From assembly GCA_910576385.1 (NCBI GenBank), contig CAJTIR010000001.1:186001-250000 (forward strand): a DNA stretch of 64,000 nt. Reading direction: 5' to 3'. Both the position numbers and the translations under genes were made by a program. Below the pieces are notes generated by a model. It ran no database searches and was not told the DNA's origin. It worked only from the letters and a program-made list of their open reading frames with translations. Positions 34,367-43,966 of the stretch are shown piece by piece (position 1 is the first letter of the stretch; the number at the start of each line of letters is the position of its first letter). This DNA comes from Lachnospiraceae bacterium (lineage in GTDB: Bacteria; Bacillota; Clostridia; Lachnospirales; Lachnospiraceae).

Positions 34367-34990
34367 ATGAAACGATGGATTAAAATTGTGATGGTATGTG
34401 CAGTGGCAGCGCTGCTGTTTGGTGGAATGTATCAATATAGACAGCAGCGCCTGACAGAAGAAATTGCCGGAAAAATTATCCGTTTCCATGTGCGGGCAAA
34501 CAGTGATACAAAGGCAGATCAGGAATTAAAGCTGAAGGTGCGGGATGCAATAGGGACTTATATGCAGCCCAAACTTTCCGGTATTACAGATATTAACACC
34601 AGCCGCAAAGTAGTAGAGCAAAACTTAAAGCAGGTTGAGAATACGGCCTCTGGTGTCATTGCAGCAGAGGGATATACATATGATGTCAAAGCTTCTCTGA
34701 CGGTCACAGATTTTCCAGAAAAAACCTATGGCCCTTATACATTTCCGGCGGGAAAATATGAGGCATTGGAGGTAGTGATTGGAAAAGGAGGCGGGCATAA
34801 CTGGTGGTGCGTGATGTACCCCAATCTCTGTTTTTTTAACAGTACGTATGAAGTGGTAGATCAAGAAGCGGAAAAATCCCTACATCAGGTATTGACACAG
34901 GAGGAGTATCAAAGTTTAATGGAGCAGAAAAATTATCAAGTAAAATTTGCACTTGTGGAGCGAATCCAGAAATTCTTTGAAAATCTGTAA
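34367..34990 (+). CDS. spoIIR: Stage II sporulation protein R
   Basis: 207-residue signal protein secreted by the forespore to trigger SpoIIGA, which processes pro-sigma-E in the mother cell. A single N-terminal membrane/signal segment (IVMVCAVAALLFGGMY) is followed by the family blocks IIRFHVRANSDTKADQELKL and GKGGGHNWWCVMYPNLCFF. ATG 34355 is in frame but lies directly against AAGG, so ATG 34367 is preferred. It follows the ger operon by a short gap. Confidence 0.92.
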   Translation: MKRWIKIVMVCAVAALLFGGMYQYRQQRLTEEIAGKIIRFHVRANSDTKADQELKLKVRDAIGTYMQPKLSGITDINTSRKVVEQNLKQVENTASGVIAAEGYTYDVKASLTVTDFPEKTYGPYTFPAGKYEALEVVIGKGGGHNWWCVMYPNLCFFNSTYEVVDQEAEKSLHQVLTQEEYQSLMEQKNYQVKFALVERIQKFFENL

Positions 34991-34996
34991 TGGCGG

Positions 34997-35024
34997 TTGT
35001 AAAATCCAGAAAGCATGTTATAAT
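34997..35024 (+). promoter_or_regulatory. Promoter of the LytTR two-component operon
   Basis: TTGTAA at 34997-35002 and TATAAT at 35019-35024, spaced 16 bp, beginning within a few bases of the spoIIR stop. Confidence 0.6.
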
Positions 35025-35107
35025 TTTATTGACCTGAAAAGATTCTCTAAGTGGTAATTGATCAGGTGTTATTCGTAAATTATAGTGTGACAAGGAGTTG
35101 GAGGGAA

Positions 35108-35821
35108 GTGTTCAAGATAGCAATTTGTGATGATGAGGACACACTTATTTGTCAGTTAAAAGATCATTTGAATCAGTATGCAGACGAGACAAACAAAGAG
35201 TTTTGTTTTTTTACCTTTCATGATGGCAGTGAGCTGCTGCAGGAATATAGTCCTGATTTTGACTTAATTTTTTTGGATATAAAAATGGCACAAATCAACG
35301 GTTTAAAAACTGCTGAAGCAATTCGAAAAATGGACAGCACAGTGGGAATTATTTTTTTGACGTCTTTAAAACAGTATGTATGGAAAGGCTATCAGTATCG
35401 TGCCGTCAATTACTTACTAAAACCTGTAAAATATGGAGTTCTGAAAATGGAACTGGAACGTTATTTTGACCATTACCAAGGTAAGGATGAGCCATATTTC
35501 AGTTTTTCAAATGATAGGGGAAAATATAAGGTTCTGTATAAGAATCTTTGTTATGCACATACAGAGAAACGCAATGTAATGCTGCATTTTGAGGGGCACA
35601 AACAAGTTATTTATAAGAACATGAAAGAAGTGTCTGCTCTGCTTTGTCAACAACCACAATTTGTTCGCTGCCATCAGAGTTTTGTGGTAAATATGTCTTA
35701 TATAAAAGGGATGGAAGGGATGGAAATTATTCTTATTACAGGAGAACATATTCCAATCAGCCAGCCAAAGCGAAAAGAATTTATGATGAAGTTGACAGAT
35801 TATTGGGGGGATATACTGTGA
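35108..35821 (+). CDS. LytTR-family response regulator
   Basis: 237 residues: receiver domain (CDDED near residue 8, phospho-acceptor Asp57 in LIFLDIKM, Lys in LLKPV) and a LytTR DNA-binding domain (about 135-235, with FVRCHQSFVVNMSYI and ISQPKRKEF). Start is GTG 35108, the position that gives the receiver its normal beginning (MFKIAICDDED), with AAGGAG upstream. The kinase gene begins within its stop codon. Likely target is the ABC operon at 37.3 kb, where two 9-bp direct repeats with a 12-bp gap precede the promoter. Confidence 0.92.
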   Translation: MFKIAICDDEDTLICQLKDHLNQYADETNKEFCFFTFHDGSELLQEYSPDFDLIFLDIKMAQINGLKTAEAIRKMDSTVGIIFLTSLKQYVWKGYQYRAVNYLLKPVKYGVLKMELERYFDHYQGKDEPYFSFSNDRGKYKVLYKNLCYAHTEKRNVMLHFEGHKQVIYKNMKEVSALLCQQPQFVRCHQSFVVNMSYIKGMEGMEIILITGEHIPISQPKRKEFMMKLTDYWGDIL

Positions 35822-37116
35822 TTTCATGTTTACATTTTATTACTTTTATGGTTGTTCTAGGTTATCAGTTTTTGTTTTATTGGATCTTACATACTTTTAT
35901 TCCGCTAAAGGCTAATGTGATAATGCGTGTGGCTGCATTTTTTCTCTCACTATTTATTGCAGATACGATTATTTATCAGAATGATTTCGATAACATTGTA
36001 CTTTCCTTCTGTGCGCTGACAATCTATCTTTTGGTCTTTCATCAGGGTGGAATTATTGAAAAAATGACGGCAGTCTTTATTTTTTATCCGATTATGATTT
36101 CCATAAACTTTTTATTGATGGATATTTTCAGTAAAATTTTCTTTGCTGTGGCAGGAAGGACAGAACCAGGTGCTGGAGGGTGGCCAGAGGGAATCCTTGT
36201 GGCAGAAGCGCTCATAAGCATGGGGCAGAATGTTGTGCGCTTGTTATTCTGGGCGGCAATCTGGAAGTTTTTAAGAGAACCACTTCAACGAATCCGTTTA
36301 AATCTAACCACAAAAATGTGGCTGATTGTCGACTCCATTATTATGGTATCAGGAATTGCCTGCTTTACCACGATTTATTTTATCACAAACCAATCAGTGA
36401 TTATCTATCCTCTGTGTATCGCCGCGGTATTTTCTTCCCTGGGCTGTGTCTGTCTGGTTGCATATATGAGTAATTCTATGCAAAATATGTATGATGTACA
36501 AAAACTACAGATACAACAGAAGTACTATCGGGATAAGTTAAAAGAAGAAGAGAAGGTTCGTTCTATTTACCATGATATGAAAAATCATCTGCTTGTATTG
36601 GAGGGCAGTCAGGGGTCGGAGGTTGTACAACAGATGGTGAAAGATTTGCGTTCTCAGATTGCAGAGTATGAGTATTATGTTCATACAGAAAACGAGTTTT
36701 TGGATATTATTATCAGAGATAAGGCAGAATATGCCCGTGAAAAACAAATTGAGTTCTCGGCAGTGGTAGATTTTAGCGGCGTCAATTTTATTGCACCTTT
36801 GGATATCAGCACATTGTTTGGCAATGGGCTTGACAATGCCATTGAAGCCAGTGAAAAACTTCCAGAAGAGCAGAGAATCATTCTTCTCAAAGCAGGAAAA
36901 GTGCAGAATTTTGTTTCGATTCTGATAGAAAATCATTGTGCGCAGAATAAGGATCTAAAAGAAAAAGATACATCAAAAAAAGATCATTTTCTGCATGGTT
37001 TTGGTATTTCTAATATGGAGAAAGCCGCCAGAAAATATGGAGGACATTTGACAATTAAAAATGAAAATGGAACATTTGTTTTAAAGATTTTAATTCCTAT
37101 GCCAATTTTATCATAA
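35818..37116 (+). CDS. GHKL-domain sensor histidine kinase (AgrC/ComP-like)
   Basis: 432 residues from GTG 35818 (GTGA overlap with the regulator stop). Six to seven membrane helices in the first 215 residues form the sensor; then a short coiled segment, the phosphorylation site YHDMKNHLLVLEG and an HATPase_c_5 domain with GNGLDNAIEAS and HGFGISNMEKAA. Such kinases usually sense peptides. No precursor peptide or AgrB-type protease gene is nearby, so the ligand may be an external antimicrobial or host peptide. Confidence 0.9.
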   Translation: MISCLHFITFMVVLGYQFLFYWILHTFIPLKANVIMRVAAFFLSLFIADTIIYQNDFDNIVLSFCALTIYLLVFHQGGIIEKMTAVFIFYPIMISINFLLMDIFSKIFFAVAGRTEPGAGGWPEGILVAEALISMGQNVVRLLFWAAIWKFLREPLQRIRLNLTTKMWLIVDSIIMVSGIACFTTIYFITNQSVIIYPLCIAAVFSSLGCVCLVAYMSNSMQNMYDVQKLQIQQKYYRDKLKEEEKVRSIYHDMKNHLLVLEGSQGSEVVQQMVKDLRSQIAEYEYYVHTENEFLDIIIRDKAEYAREKQIEFSAVVDFSGVNFIAPLDISTLFGNGLDNAIEASEKLPEEQRIILLKAGKVQNFVSILIENHCAQNKDLKEKDTSKKDHFLHGFGISNMEKAARKYGGHLTIKNENGTFVLKILIPMPILS

Positions 37117-37127
37117 ACTACACGAAG

Positions 37128-37157
37128 CCTGTTGTCTTTTATAGATGACAGGTTTTT
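37128..37157 (+). terminator. Terminator after the GHKL kinase
   Basis: CCTGTTGTC (37128-37136) pairs with 37144-37152 (two G-U pairs), then TTTTTA. It separates the two-component operon from the ABC operon. Confidence 0.7.
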
Positions 37158-37240
37158 ATATTGGGAAATTTTTATTCACTTTCCGATTTGCTGTCTGTTC
37201 CTGCGCGCAGAATTTTGCAATGTAAGAGTCTGGATTGTAA

Positions 37241-37270
37241 AATTTGCGGCCTCAGTATTAGAATTTGCGT
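37241..37270 (+). promoter_or_regulatory. Candidate LytTR binding site before the ABC operon
   Basis: Direct repeats AATTTGCGG (37241-37249) and AATTTGCGT (37262-37270), 9 bp each with a 12-bp gap, the spacing known for LytTR regulators. Related TTGC half-sites occur at 37215 and 37294. A TATGAT box lies at 37299-37304 with a poor -35 region, as expected for an activated promoter. Confidence 0.5.
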
Positions 37271-37350
37271 CTTCTATTGTATATCTTTTTAAATTGCGTA
37301 TGATGGGTTTAAGCAGAAAATGATAGATGAAGCAGGAGGAAATAGTGATT

Positions 37351-38016
37351 ATGGCAATATTAAAAGCATCTCATTTAAAAAAATATTATGGAAAAGAAGA
37401 AAGCCTTGTAAAAGCATTGGACGATGTGAACGTATCTGTGGGGGAAGGGCAATTTGTAGCGATTATTGGTACTTCAGGCAGCGGAAAATCCACACTGTTA
37501 CATATGCTTGGCGGCCTAGACAGACCAACTTCAGGCAGTGTGCAGGTGGAAAATAAAAGTATGGAGACAATGACTGAAGAGCAGCTTACCATATTTCGCA
37601 GACGGCGAATTGGCTTTATCTTTCAGAACTATAATCTAATTCCCTATCTCACAGCATATGAAAATATTGTGCTGCCGGTTCGCTTGGACGGCAAGAGGGA
37701 AGACAAAAAATTTTTGGAGGAGATCATTCATTTTCTGGAATTGGATGGGAAACTCTACAATTATCCCAGCCATCTTTCCGGCGGACAGCAGCAGCGGGTG
37801 GCAATTGCCCGGGCATTGGTGTCAAAACCAGCTATTATTTTGGCGGATGAGCCGACAGGAAATCTTGATACCCGCACCAGTGATAAGGTGATCAGTCTTT
37901 TAAAAATGACCAGTGAAAAATTTCAGCAGACCATTGTGATGATTACCCATAATCCAGAAATTGCCCAAAAAGCAGATCTGAAGATTCGCATAGAAGATGG
38001 AAAAATTTACGCATAG
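37351..38016 (+). CDS. ABC transporter ATP-binding protein (MacB/LolD type)
   Basis: 221 residues with Walker [10 protein letters not shown] near residue 42, Q-loop [10 protein letters not shown], signature [15 protein letters not shown] and Walker [19 protein letters not shown] places the start at ATG 37351 rather than 37327. The permease gene follows by 11 bp. In Firmicutes this type with an FtsX permease and an adjacent two-component system usually handles antimicrobial peptides. Confidence 0.93.
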   Translation: MAILKASHLKKYYGKEESLVKALDDVNVSVGEGQFVAIIGTSGSGKSTLLHMLGGLDRPTSGSVQVENKSMETMTEEQLTIFRRRRIGFIFQNYNLIPYLTAYENIVLPVRLDGKREDKKFLEEIIHFLELDGKLYNYPSHLSGGQQQRVAIARALVSKPAIILADEPTGNLDTRTSDKVISLLKMTSEKFQQTIVMITHNPEIAQKADLKIRIEDGKIYA

Positions 38017-38027
38017 GAGGCAGGAAA

Positions 38028-40436
38028 ATGAGAGATAGAAAAGTGACGACAAAAATGATTTCTCTGATGTCAAAAGAGAGTTTAAAAGCCAGCCGTATGC
38101 GAAATATTTTTGTGATGATTACTATTGTCTTGGCATCTGCCCTGCTGACAGCTATTTTAATGTTTGCTGTGGGGCAAAGCCAGCGGACAAAAAATGCGCT
38201 CTCTCACAGACAGCAGGTAAGTTATTATAACTTAACGGATGAACAAGTGGAGGCGCTGAAAAAGGATGATCGCATTGCCTATCAGATCCAAATAAAAACA
38301 GGGATTCTCTCTGAAATGGATGGATTTGATATCATGCCTTATTATGTGAGTGAAATGACAGATCAGATTCTGGTCGCAGAATTGGAGAGCGGCACACTGC
38401 CAGCAGAAAAAGATCAGATTGCACTGCAGGCAGCAGTATTAAAAAAGTTGGGCGTTACGCCGGCAGTTGGAAGTAAAGTGACATTTACTTTCTATAATAA
38501 AATTACAGAGACCTTTACAGTATCAGGCATTTTAAAAGGCGGCGATACCGCAAAACAGTTTTCCGTTTTCTTTTCTAAGGATTATGCCGAGAATGGCAGT
38601 CAGTTAAAAGATATGCCATATGAGGTTCATGCAAAATTATATCATGCCGCCAATATGTACCCTGAGGAGTGCAAAGAAGCCATGTATGTGATTGGCAGTG
38701 ATGCAGGAATAGAAAGAAAATATATTAATCCCTCAAAGTCTTTTCTAGACTCGCTTTCCATAGATATGCAGTCGGTGATGATTTATGGATTGGTGGGTAT
38801 GGTAATTTTACTTGCCTGTATTCTTGTAATCTATGGTGTATTTTATCTGTCGGTAGTCGGAAGAATCCATCAGTTTGGACAGTTACGAACCATTGGCATG
38901 ACAAGAAAACAGATGAAAAAATTAGTTTCCCGTGAGGGCGGCATGTTGTTTTGGCGTTCTGCACCAATTGGAATTGTGATTGGCGGCATTGCTGGATATT
39001 TTATGATTTCAGATGGATTCACTATCCTAAATACATTGTGGATTATTGCGCTTGTATTTATTATTATATATAGCATTACCATGATTTCTGTCCATAAGCC
39101 TGCGCGCTTTGCAGCAGCGGTTTCCCCAATGGAAGCGCTTCGCTATGTGCCGCAGGACACCATGAAAAAAGCAGCCAACAGAAAAATGTGCCGCAGCTTG
39201 ACGCCGATTGGTTTGGGTGCGATGAATTTTTCAAAGAACAGAAAAAAAGCGGTTATCACCATGCTCTCCTTGGGGTTAGGAGGTATTTTGTTTATGACGG
39301 CGGCTACTTATATGTCTTCTTTTGACAAGGCCAATTATGCGAGGCAGGGTTATTTTACAGATGCAGAATTTGATATTCAATATGCTGTGTCAGCAATTGA
39401 GCTAAATGAAAATGGCATAAGTGGTCTGCAGGCGCAGGCTCCATTAGACGATGATATGATAGCGAAAATCTTAGCGTTGGATGGGGTAAAAAATGTATAT
39501 GAAGTAAAAGGGCTTGGTGTGAAATTTGATTGTCCGAAGCATGAGGAATTTAACACTGAGGACAGAATAAATTCAATCGCAGAAAAAGGAGGAGAAGAGC
39601 TTGAAAAATATTTAGAAGAAGGAGAGGCAGATTTTGCTAAACTGCTCAGTGGTGATTATGTTCTTATATCAGGAAATAGCACTGTCCAAGAAATTTATGG
39701 ATGGAAGTTTGCAGTGGGCGATGCGGTCACATTCCATTATTATGACGGCGTAAAACGGGCAGAGAAGCAGGTGACGATCTTAGGCATTTTAAATCAACAA
39801 TATGAGATAGATCATAAAAATACAGAAGGATGGTTTTTAATGCCAGAGCAGGCTATTTCAAATTTGGTATCGCATAATAGTTTAAATACGAATTTGATTG
39901 TGTCAACAGAAGCAGAGAAAGAAAGCGCAGTAGGAGAAAGTCTTACAAGAATGATTGAAAAAAGACCAGAGTTAAGTATGGAAACACTTGAGGAACGCAG
40001 AATCTCTTATGAACAAGCGGCAAATCAGATGTTCGGAGCCATCAGTGGTTTGGCAATTTTTATTATGATGTTTAGTATTTTAAGTATGATGAATACACTG
40101 ATTACTAATATTGTTACCCGCAAACAGGAACTTGCAATGTTAGAATCCATAGGTATGGACAAAAGACAAATTCAAAAAATGATTTTAGGTGAGAGTTTGC
40201 TTTTGGTATTTGTCGCTGTGGGAGTTACCATGACAATCGGCACGTTTTGTGGATATCTTTTGAGTAATGCTCTTTATCAAATTGGAGCATTTTATATGGC
40301 ATTTCGCTTTCCAGCGCTTTTTGCCTGTGCCTATGCAGGCGTATTGATTGTTGTGCCTCTTGCCATCACTTTTTTGTCATTGCACAGCTTTTCAAAAGAA
40401 TCCTTAGTAGAGCGGTTAAGAGGGGCTGAGAATTGA
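38028..40436 (+). CDS. FtsX-domain ABC transporter permease
   Basis: 802 residues. A first membrane helix is followed by an extracellular domain (about 45-245), three helices of the first FtsX domain (about 245-345), a further helix near 415, a second extracellular domain (about 440-650) and three helices of the second FtsX domain at the C-terminus. This is the MacB-type mechanotransmission architecture with duplicated FtsX units. AGGAGG precedes the ATG. The next gene starts inside its stop codon. The role in peptide resistance or export is inferred from context. Confidence 0.9.
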   Translation: MRDRKVTTKMISLMSKESLKASRMRNIFVMITIVLASALLTAILMFAVGQSQRTKNALSHRQQVSYYNLTDEQVEALKKDDRIAYQIQIKTGILSEMDGFDIMPYYVSEMTDQILVAELESGTLPAEKDQIALQAAVLKKLGVTPAVGSKVTFTFYNKITETFTVSGILKGGDTAKQFSVFFSKDYAENGSQLKDMPYEVHAKLYHAANMYPEECKEAMYVIGSDAGIERKYINPSKSFLDSLSIDMQSVMIYGLVGMVILLACILVIYGVFYLSVVGRIHQFGQLRTIGMTRKQMKKLVSREGGMLFWRSAPIGIVIGGIAGYFMISDGFTILNTLWIIALVFIIIYSITMISVHKPARFAAAVSPMEALRYVPQDTMKKAANRKMCRSLTPIGLGAMNFSKNRKKAVITMLSLGLGGILFMTAATYMSSFDKANYARQGYFTDAEFDIQYAVSAIELNENGISGLQAQAPLDDDMIAKILALDGVKNVYEVKGLGVKFDCPKHEEFNTEDRINSIAEKGGEELEKYLEEGEADFAKLLSGDYVLISGNSTVQEIYGWKFAVGDAVTFHYYDGVKRAEKQVTILGILNQQYEIDHKNTEGWFLMPEQAISNLVSHNSLNTNLIVSTEAEKESAVGESLTRMIEKRPELSMETLEERRISYEQAANQMFGAISGLAIFIMMFSILSMMNTLITNIVTRKQELAMLESIGMDKRQIQKMILGESLLLVFVAVGVTMTIGTFCGYLLSNALYQIGAFYMAFRFPALFACAYAGVLIVVPLAITFLSLHSFSKESLVERLRGAEN

Positions 40437-40879
40437 TTTATGAATATAAAATTAAAATTGTCTGTGAGAGTGATATGATTGTAATTTCTCCCAAGATCAT
40501 TGCATCGACAATAGAAAAAGTAAGAAATGCTGATAGTAAAGAAATAAAAATTCCTGTGGAGGAGCTTTTTCCACAGGAATATGTAAAATATCTTGTCTGT
40601 GTGCTCAGAGCCAATATGCAAATAGAACCACAAAAGATAAGTTTGCTGGAGATTTATGGATTGCTTGCTGAACAGATCGAAGCTTTGCAAATCAACTATC
40701 AGAGATGTTTTGATAACGTATACTTATGCAGATATCAATGCAATATCCAATTGGATTTATCTGTCAGTGAAATGTTTTATATGCTGATAAAAGAAAAGAT
40801 GTCAAAATTTTTTTATATTTACAAGGATTTAGAGGGAAATGAGATTAAGACTGCCGTAACAAATACGGGAAATATTTGA
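40433..40879 (+). CDS. Unknown protein coupled to the ABC permease
   Basis: 148 residues, soluble, no recognised domain; partly helical with LFPQEYVKYLVCVLRANM in the middle. The start TTG 40433 overlaps the permease stop as TTGA, with AGAGGGGC upstream, so it is probably translated by coupling as third gene of the ABC operon. The next in-frame ATG would remove about 14 residues. Codon use is like its neighbours. I do not recognise it. Confidence 0.6.
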   Translation: MIYEYKIKIVCESDMIVISPKIIASTIEKVRNADSKEIKIPVEELFPQEYVKYLVCVLRANMQIEPQKISLLEIYGLLAEQIEALQINYQRCFDNVYLCRYQCNIQLDLSVSEMFYMLIKEKMSKFFYIYKDLEGNEIKTAVTNTGNI

Positions 40880-40958
40880 AAATCTGTGTTCACACTTGCA
40901 TTTTTAAAGCAAAACGAGTAATATACATGTGTATGATCTATTTTGTGGAGAAAATGAG

Positions 40959-41789
40959 ATGAATCAACCATATGAGAATAAGAAATATGCTCCAATCGGA
41001 GTATTTGATTCTGGCGTCGGAGGATTGACAGTAGCACGTGAGATTATGCGTCAGCTTCCAGGAGAGCGGATCATTTATTTCGGAGATACGGCACGGGTGC
41101 CTTATGGCAGTAAATCCAGAGAGACGATTACCCGTTATTCCAGGCAGATTATTCGTTTCCTGGAATCTAAAGGGGTGAAGGCCATTGTGGTAGCGTGTAA
41201 CACGGCCAGTGCATTTGCACTAGAGAAGATTCGCCCAGAAATGAAGATGCCCATTATCGGCGTGGTGAAACCGGGAGCGAAAGTGGCGGCAGAGCTTACA
41301 AAAAATGGACACATTGGTGTGATTGGAACGGAAGGAACAGTGGGGAGCCAAATTTATACAGAAATGATTCACAGACATAATCCGCAGGCAGTGGTGCTGG
41401 GAAAGGCCTGTCCTCTGTTTGTTCCTTTGGTGGAGGAAGGCTGGCTTAAGGATTCTGTGACAGTGGAAGTGGCAAAACGATATTTGGCTTCTTTTCAGGA
41501 GTCGGATATTGATACTCTGATTCTTGGATGTACACACTATCCTTTGCTGCGTTCTATGATTCAGGAGATTATGGGGGGCAAGGTCAGTTTGGTCAATCCC
41601 GCTTATGAGACAGCACAAGGATTAAAGCGGTTGTTAGAGCAGCACCAGCTTTCCAATGACGGCGGACAGACTAGGGAACCTATGTATCAATTTTATGTCA
41701 GTGATGCGGCTGAGAAGTTTAAAAATTTTGCCAATTCTATTTTGCCGTGTGAAATAGAAGAGGCCCAATTAATACATATTGAGGAGTAA
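40959..41789 (+). CDS. murI: Glutamate racemase
   Basis: Makes D-glutamate for peptidoglycan. 276 residues from ATG 40959, chosen over the upstream in-frame ATG because GTGGAGA precedes it and the protein then opens normally into IGVFDSGVGGLTV. The two catalytic cysteines are Cys80 in VVACNTAS and Cys191 in LILGCTHYPLL. The DUF1934 gene follows after 2 bp. Confidence 0.95.
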   Translation: MNQPYENKKYAPIGVFDSGVGGLTVAREIMRQLPGERIIYFGDTARVPYGSKSRETITRYSRQIIRFLESKGVKAIVVACNTASAFALEKIRPEMKMPIIGVVKPGAKVAAELTKNGHIGVIGTEGTVGSQIYTEMIHRHNPQAVVLGKACPLFVPLVEEGWLKDSVTVEVAKRYLASFQESDIDTLILGCTHYPLLRSMIQEIMGGKVSLVNPAYETAQGLKRLLEQHQLSNDGGQTREPMYQFYVSDAAEKFKNFANSILPCEIEEAQLIHIEE

Positions 41790-41791
41790 AT

Positions 41792-42244
41792 ATGACGAAA
41801 GATGTACTTTTATCTATCAGCGGACTGCAGTTTGCGGCAAAGGATGAAGAAGATATAGAGCCGGTAGAGATGATTACTGCGGGGGACTATTACAAGAAAA
41901 ACGGAAAGCATTATATTTTGTATGATGAGGTTATGGAAGGTTTTGACGGCAATACCAAAAATATTATTAAGCTCACAGAGGATTCTTTGGATATCACCAA
42001 GAAGGGGATCTCCAATGTCCATATGGTATTTGAGAAAAATAAGAAAAATGTATCTTATTACAATACGCCTTTTGGAAGTCTTTTGATTGGCATTGACGCC
42101 AAGAGCGTTGATATTGCGGAGACAGAATCCCATATTGATGTCAAGATAAAATATAATTTGGAAGTAAATTATGAACATTTGGCAGACTGTTCTATTACAA
42201 TGAGTATTCAGTCAAAGGAATCGGGAGACTTTACACTTTCCTGA
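41792..42244 (+). CDS. DUF1934 protein (YwiB-like)
   Basis: 150 residues, predicted all-beta, matching the DUF1934/YwiB family of small lipocalin-like barrels of unknown function (G-DNNTKNIIKL region, FGSLLIGIDAKSVDI, YNLEVNYEHLADCSI). GAGGAG overlaps the end of murI, so they are co-transcribed. galU follows by 40 bp. The murI-DUF1934-galU order hints at envelope metabolism but says nothing specific. Confidence 0.8.
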   Translation: MTKDVLLSISGLQFAAKDEEDIEPVEMITAGDYYKKNGKHYILYDEVMEGFDGNTKNIIKLTEDSLDITKKGISNVHMVFEKNKKNVSYYNTPFGSLLIGIDAKSVDIAETESHIDVKIKYNLEVNYEHLADCSITMSIQSKESGDFTLS

Positions 42245-42284
42245 TCAAAGAATGTGTGACAAGTCAGCTAAAGGAGAATAAAAA

Positions 42285-43178
42285 ATGATGAATGTCAGAA
42301 AAGCAATTATTCCGGCGGCGGGATTGGGGACAAGATTTCTGCCCGCAACGAAGGCACAGCCCAAGGAAATGCTGCCAATTGTGGATAAACCTACGATTCA
42401 GTATATTATTGAGGAGGCTGTGGAGGCCGGGATTCAGGATATTATTGTTGTCACTGGACGTAATAAGCGTTCTATTGAAGACCATTTTGACCGTTCCATT
42501 GAACTGGAGCTGGAGTTGGAAAAGAGCGGTAAACAGGAAATTCTGGATATGGTGAGAGAGATATCTGAGATGGCTAATATTCACTATATCCGCCAGAAAG
42601 AACCAAGAGGATTGGGACATGCAATTCTTGCAGCACAGCATTTTATTGGGGACGAGCCATTTGCAGTTTTGCTGGGGGATGATGTTGTGGTTTCCAAACA
42701 GCCTTGTCTTGGACAGATGCTGGATGTCTTTCGAGAGTATCAAACTTCTATTTTGGGTGTACAGACGGTAGCGCATGAAGTGGTTGACAAGTATGGGATT
42801 ATTGCTGGAAAACAGGTGGATGAACGTGTATACAAGGTAAATGATATGGTGGAAAAGCCTTCTTTGGAGGAGGCGCCTTCCAATGTGGCCGTGTTAGGGC
42901 GTTACATTATCACACCGGAAATCTTTCGTTTTCTGGAGACGCAAGATGCCGGAAAGGGAGGAGAAATCCAGTTGACCGATGCCCTAAGACGACTTGCGAA
43001 GGAGCAGGCGATGTATGCCTATGATTTTAAGGGACGCCGATATGATGTGGGCAGTAAAACGGGATTTATTCAAGCAAATATTGAGTTTGCACTGCGCAGA
43101 GAAGAATTGCGTGAAGATATGAAAGAATATTTACAGAGACTGCATGATAACATGGATGAAATGCTGCAGTATGATTAA
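42285..43178 (+). CDS. galU: UTP-glucose-1-phosphate uridylyltransferase
   Basis: Forms UDP-glucose for glycolipids and polysaccharides. 297 residues with the nucleotidyltransferase motif AAGLGTRFLPATKAQPKEML at the N-terminus, VDKPTIQY, and the catalytic-loop block VLLGDDVV. AAAGGAG precedes a double ATG; the first is used. A terminator follows. Confidence 0.95.
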   Translation: MMNVRKAIIPAAGLGTRFLPATKAQPKEMLPIVDKPTIQYIIEEAVEAGIQDIIVVTGRNKRSIEDHFDRSIELELELEKSGKQEILDMVREISEMANIHYIRQKEPRGLGHAILAAQHFIGDEPFAVLLGDDVVVSKQPCLGQMLDVFREYQTSILGVQTVAHEVVDKYGIIAGKQVDERVYKVNDMVEKPSLEEAPSNVAVLGRYIITPEIFRFLETQDAGKGGEIQLTDALRRLAKEQAMYAYDFKGRRYDVGSKTGFIQANIEFALRREELREDMKEYLQRLHDNMDEMLQYD

Positions 43179-43243
43179 GCGCAATCGTTGGTTTGATATT
43201 TTTTTGATGTTTGATTGCCAGAATAATATTATGGAATTAGGTA

Positions 43244-43290
43244 AAAAATACCCTCAATGGATAAGTATAATATCCGCTGAGGGTATTTTT
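43244..43290 (+). terminator. Terminator after galU
   Basis: AAAAATACCCTCA (43244-43256) pairs perfectly with 43278-43290, ending in T residues. Confidence 0.85.
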
Positions 43291-43405
43291 TCATCTTGTA
43301 GAAATTCATTCAGATTTCCTAATAATATGAAAAACAATGATCGCAGGGTCTTTCTTCACTTCGATTTGCTGGATTCTTTGTTCTACATAGGAGATTATTC
43401 CAGAA

Positions 43406-43867
43406 TTATTTAGACTCGCGTTCTTTTTTTAGTTTCCAGAATTTATCCCAGAATTTTGATTTTTTGGGGGTTGGCTCATTGGAACCACGGATTCCTTTGA
43501 CACTAGTAATATAAAGGCCGCTGACAACAGCTTTCACTTCTCTTTTGGTAGGGATGCTGTCAAAGATGGAACCCTCACAGATAAAAGTCATGATCTTTGG
43601 TCCAACTTTTGCCTTGACAATCGGCATTTTAGAGCGTCGCAATAATTTAGGGGTCTGCTCTAAAACAGCAGCAGGAAGGCCGGCGTCTTTTAATTTCATT
43701 TGCTTTTTATCAATAATCAGCATTGAGATGGTCTGTGCAGACGCAGCAATCTGTGCATCTTGTTCTTCTTTTTTCTTTTGTGATTTTTTGCCCAGTATGT
43801 AAAGTGCAATGATCGCTGCTAAAAGAATAACAGCAATAACGATCAATACGATTTGCCATGTTGCCAC
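43406..43867 (-). CDS. Membrane-anchored protein of unknown function
   Basis: 153 residues: one N-terminal membrane helix (IVLIVIAVILLAAIIALYIL), a charged linker, a small domain (about 45-125, QTISMLIIDKKQMKLKDAGLP to GLYITSVKGIRG) and a very basic tail (KKSKFWDKFWKLKKE). GTG start with GGAGG placed 9 nt upstream. Not recognised as a named family. Its upstream region holds a small interspersed repeat. Confidence 0.72.
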   Translation of the reverse strand: MATWQIVLIVIAVILLAAIIALYILGKKSQKKKEEQDAQIAASAQTISMLIIDKKQMKLKDAGLPAAVLEQTPKLLRRSKMPIVKAKVGPKIMTFICEGSIFDSIPTKREVKAVVSGLYITSVKGIRGSNEPTPKKSKFWDKFWKLKKERESK

Positions 43868-43966
43868 AAAAAAACCTCCTTTTAATTAATTCTTGGCATC
43901 CTGCAAATGTACATAATACCTGTCCCATTATATCATTGCTCTGAATAAAAATCAATGGTATAATAT

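Noticed and set aside
35025-35107. A possible short peptide (AgrD-like) before the LytTR/GHKL operon.
   Set aside because: No short frame with a ribosome binding site and a Cys/Ser thiolactone-type core is present.
43144-43413. An 89-codon frame after galU.
   Set aside because: It starts inside galU, crosses the galU terminator and has no ribosome binding site or recognisable composition.
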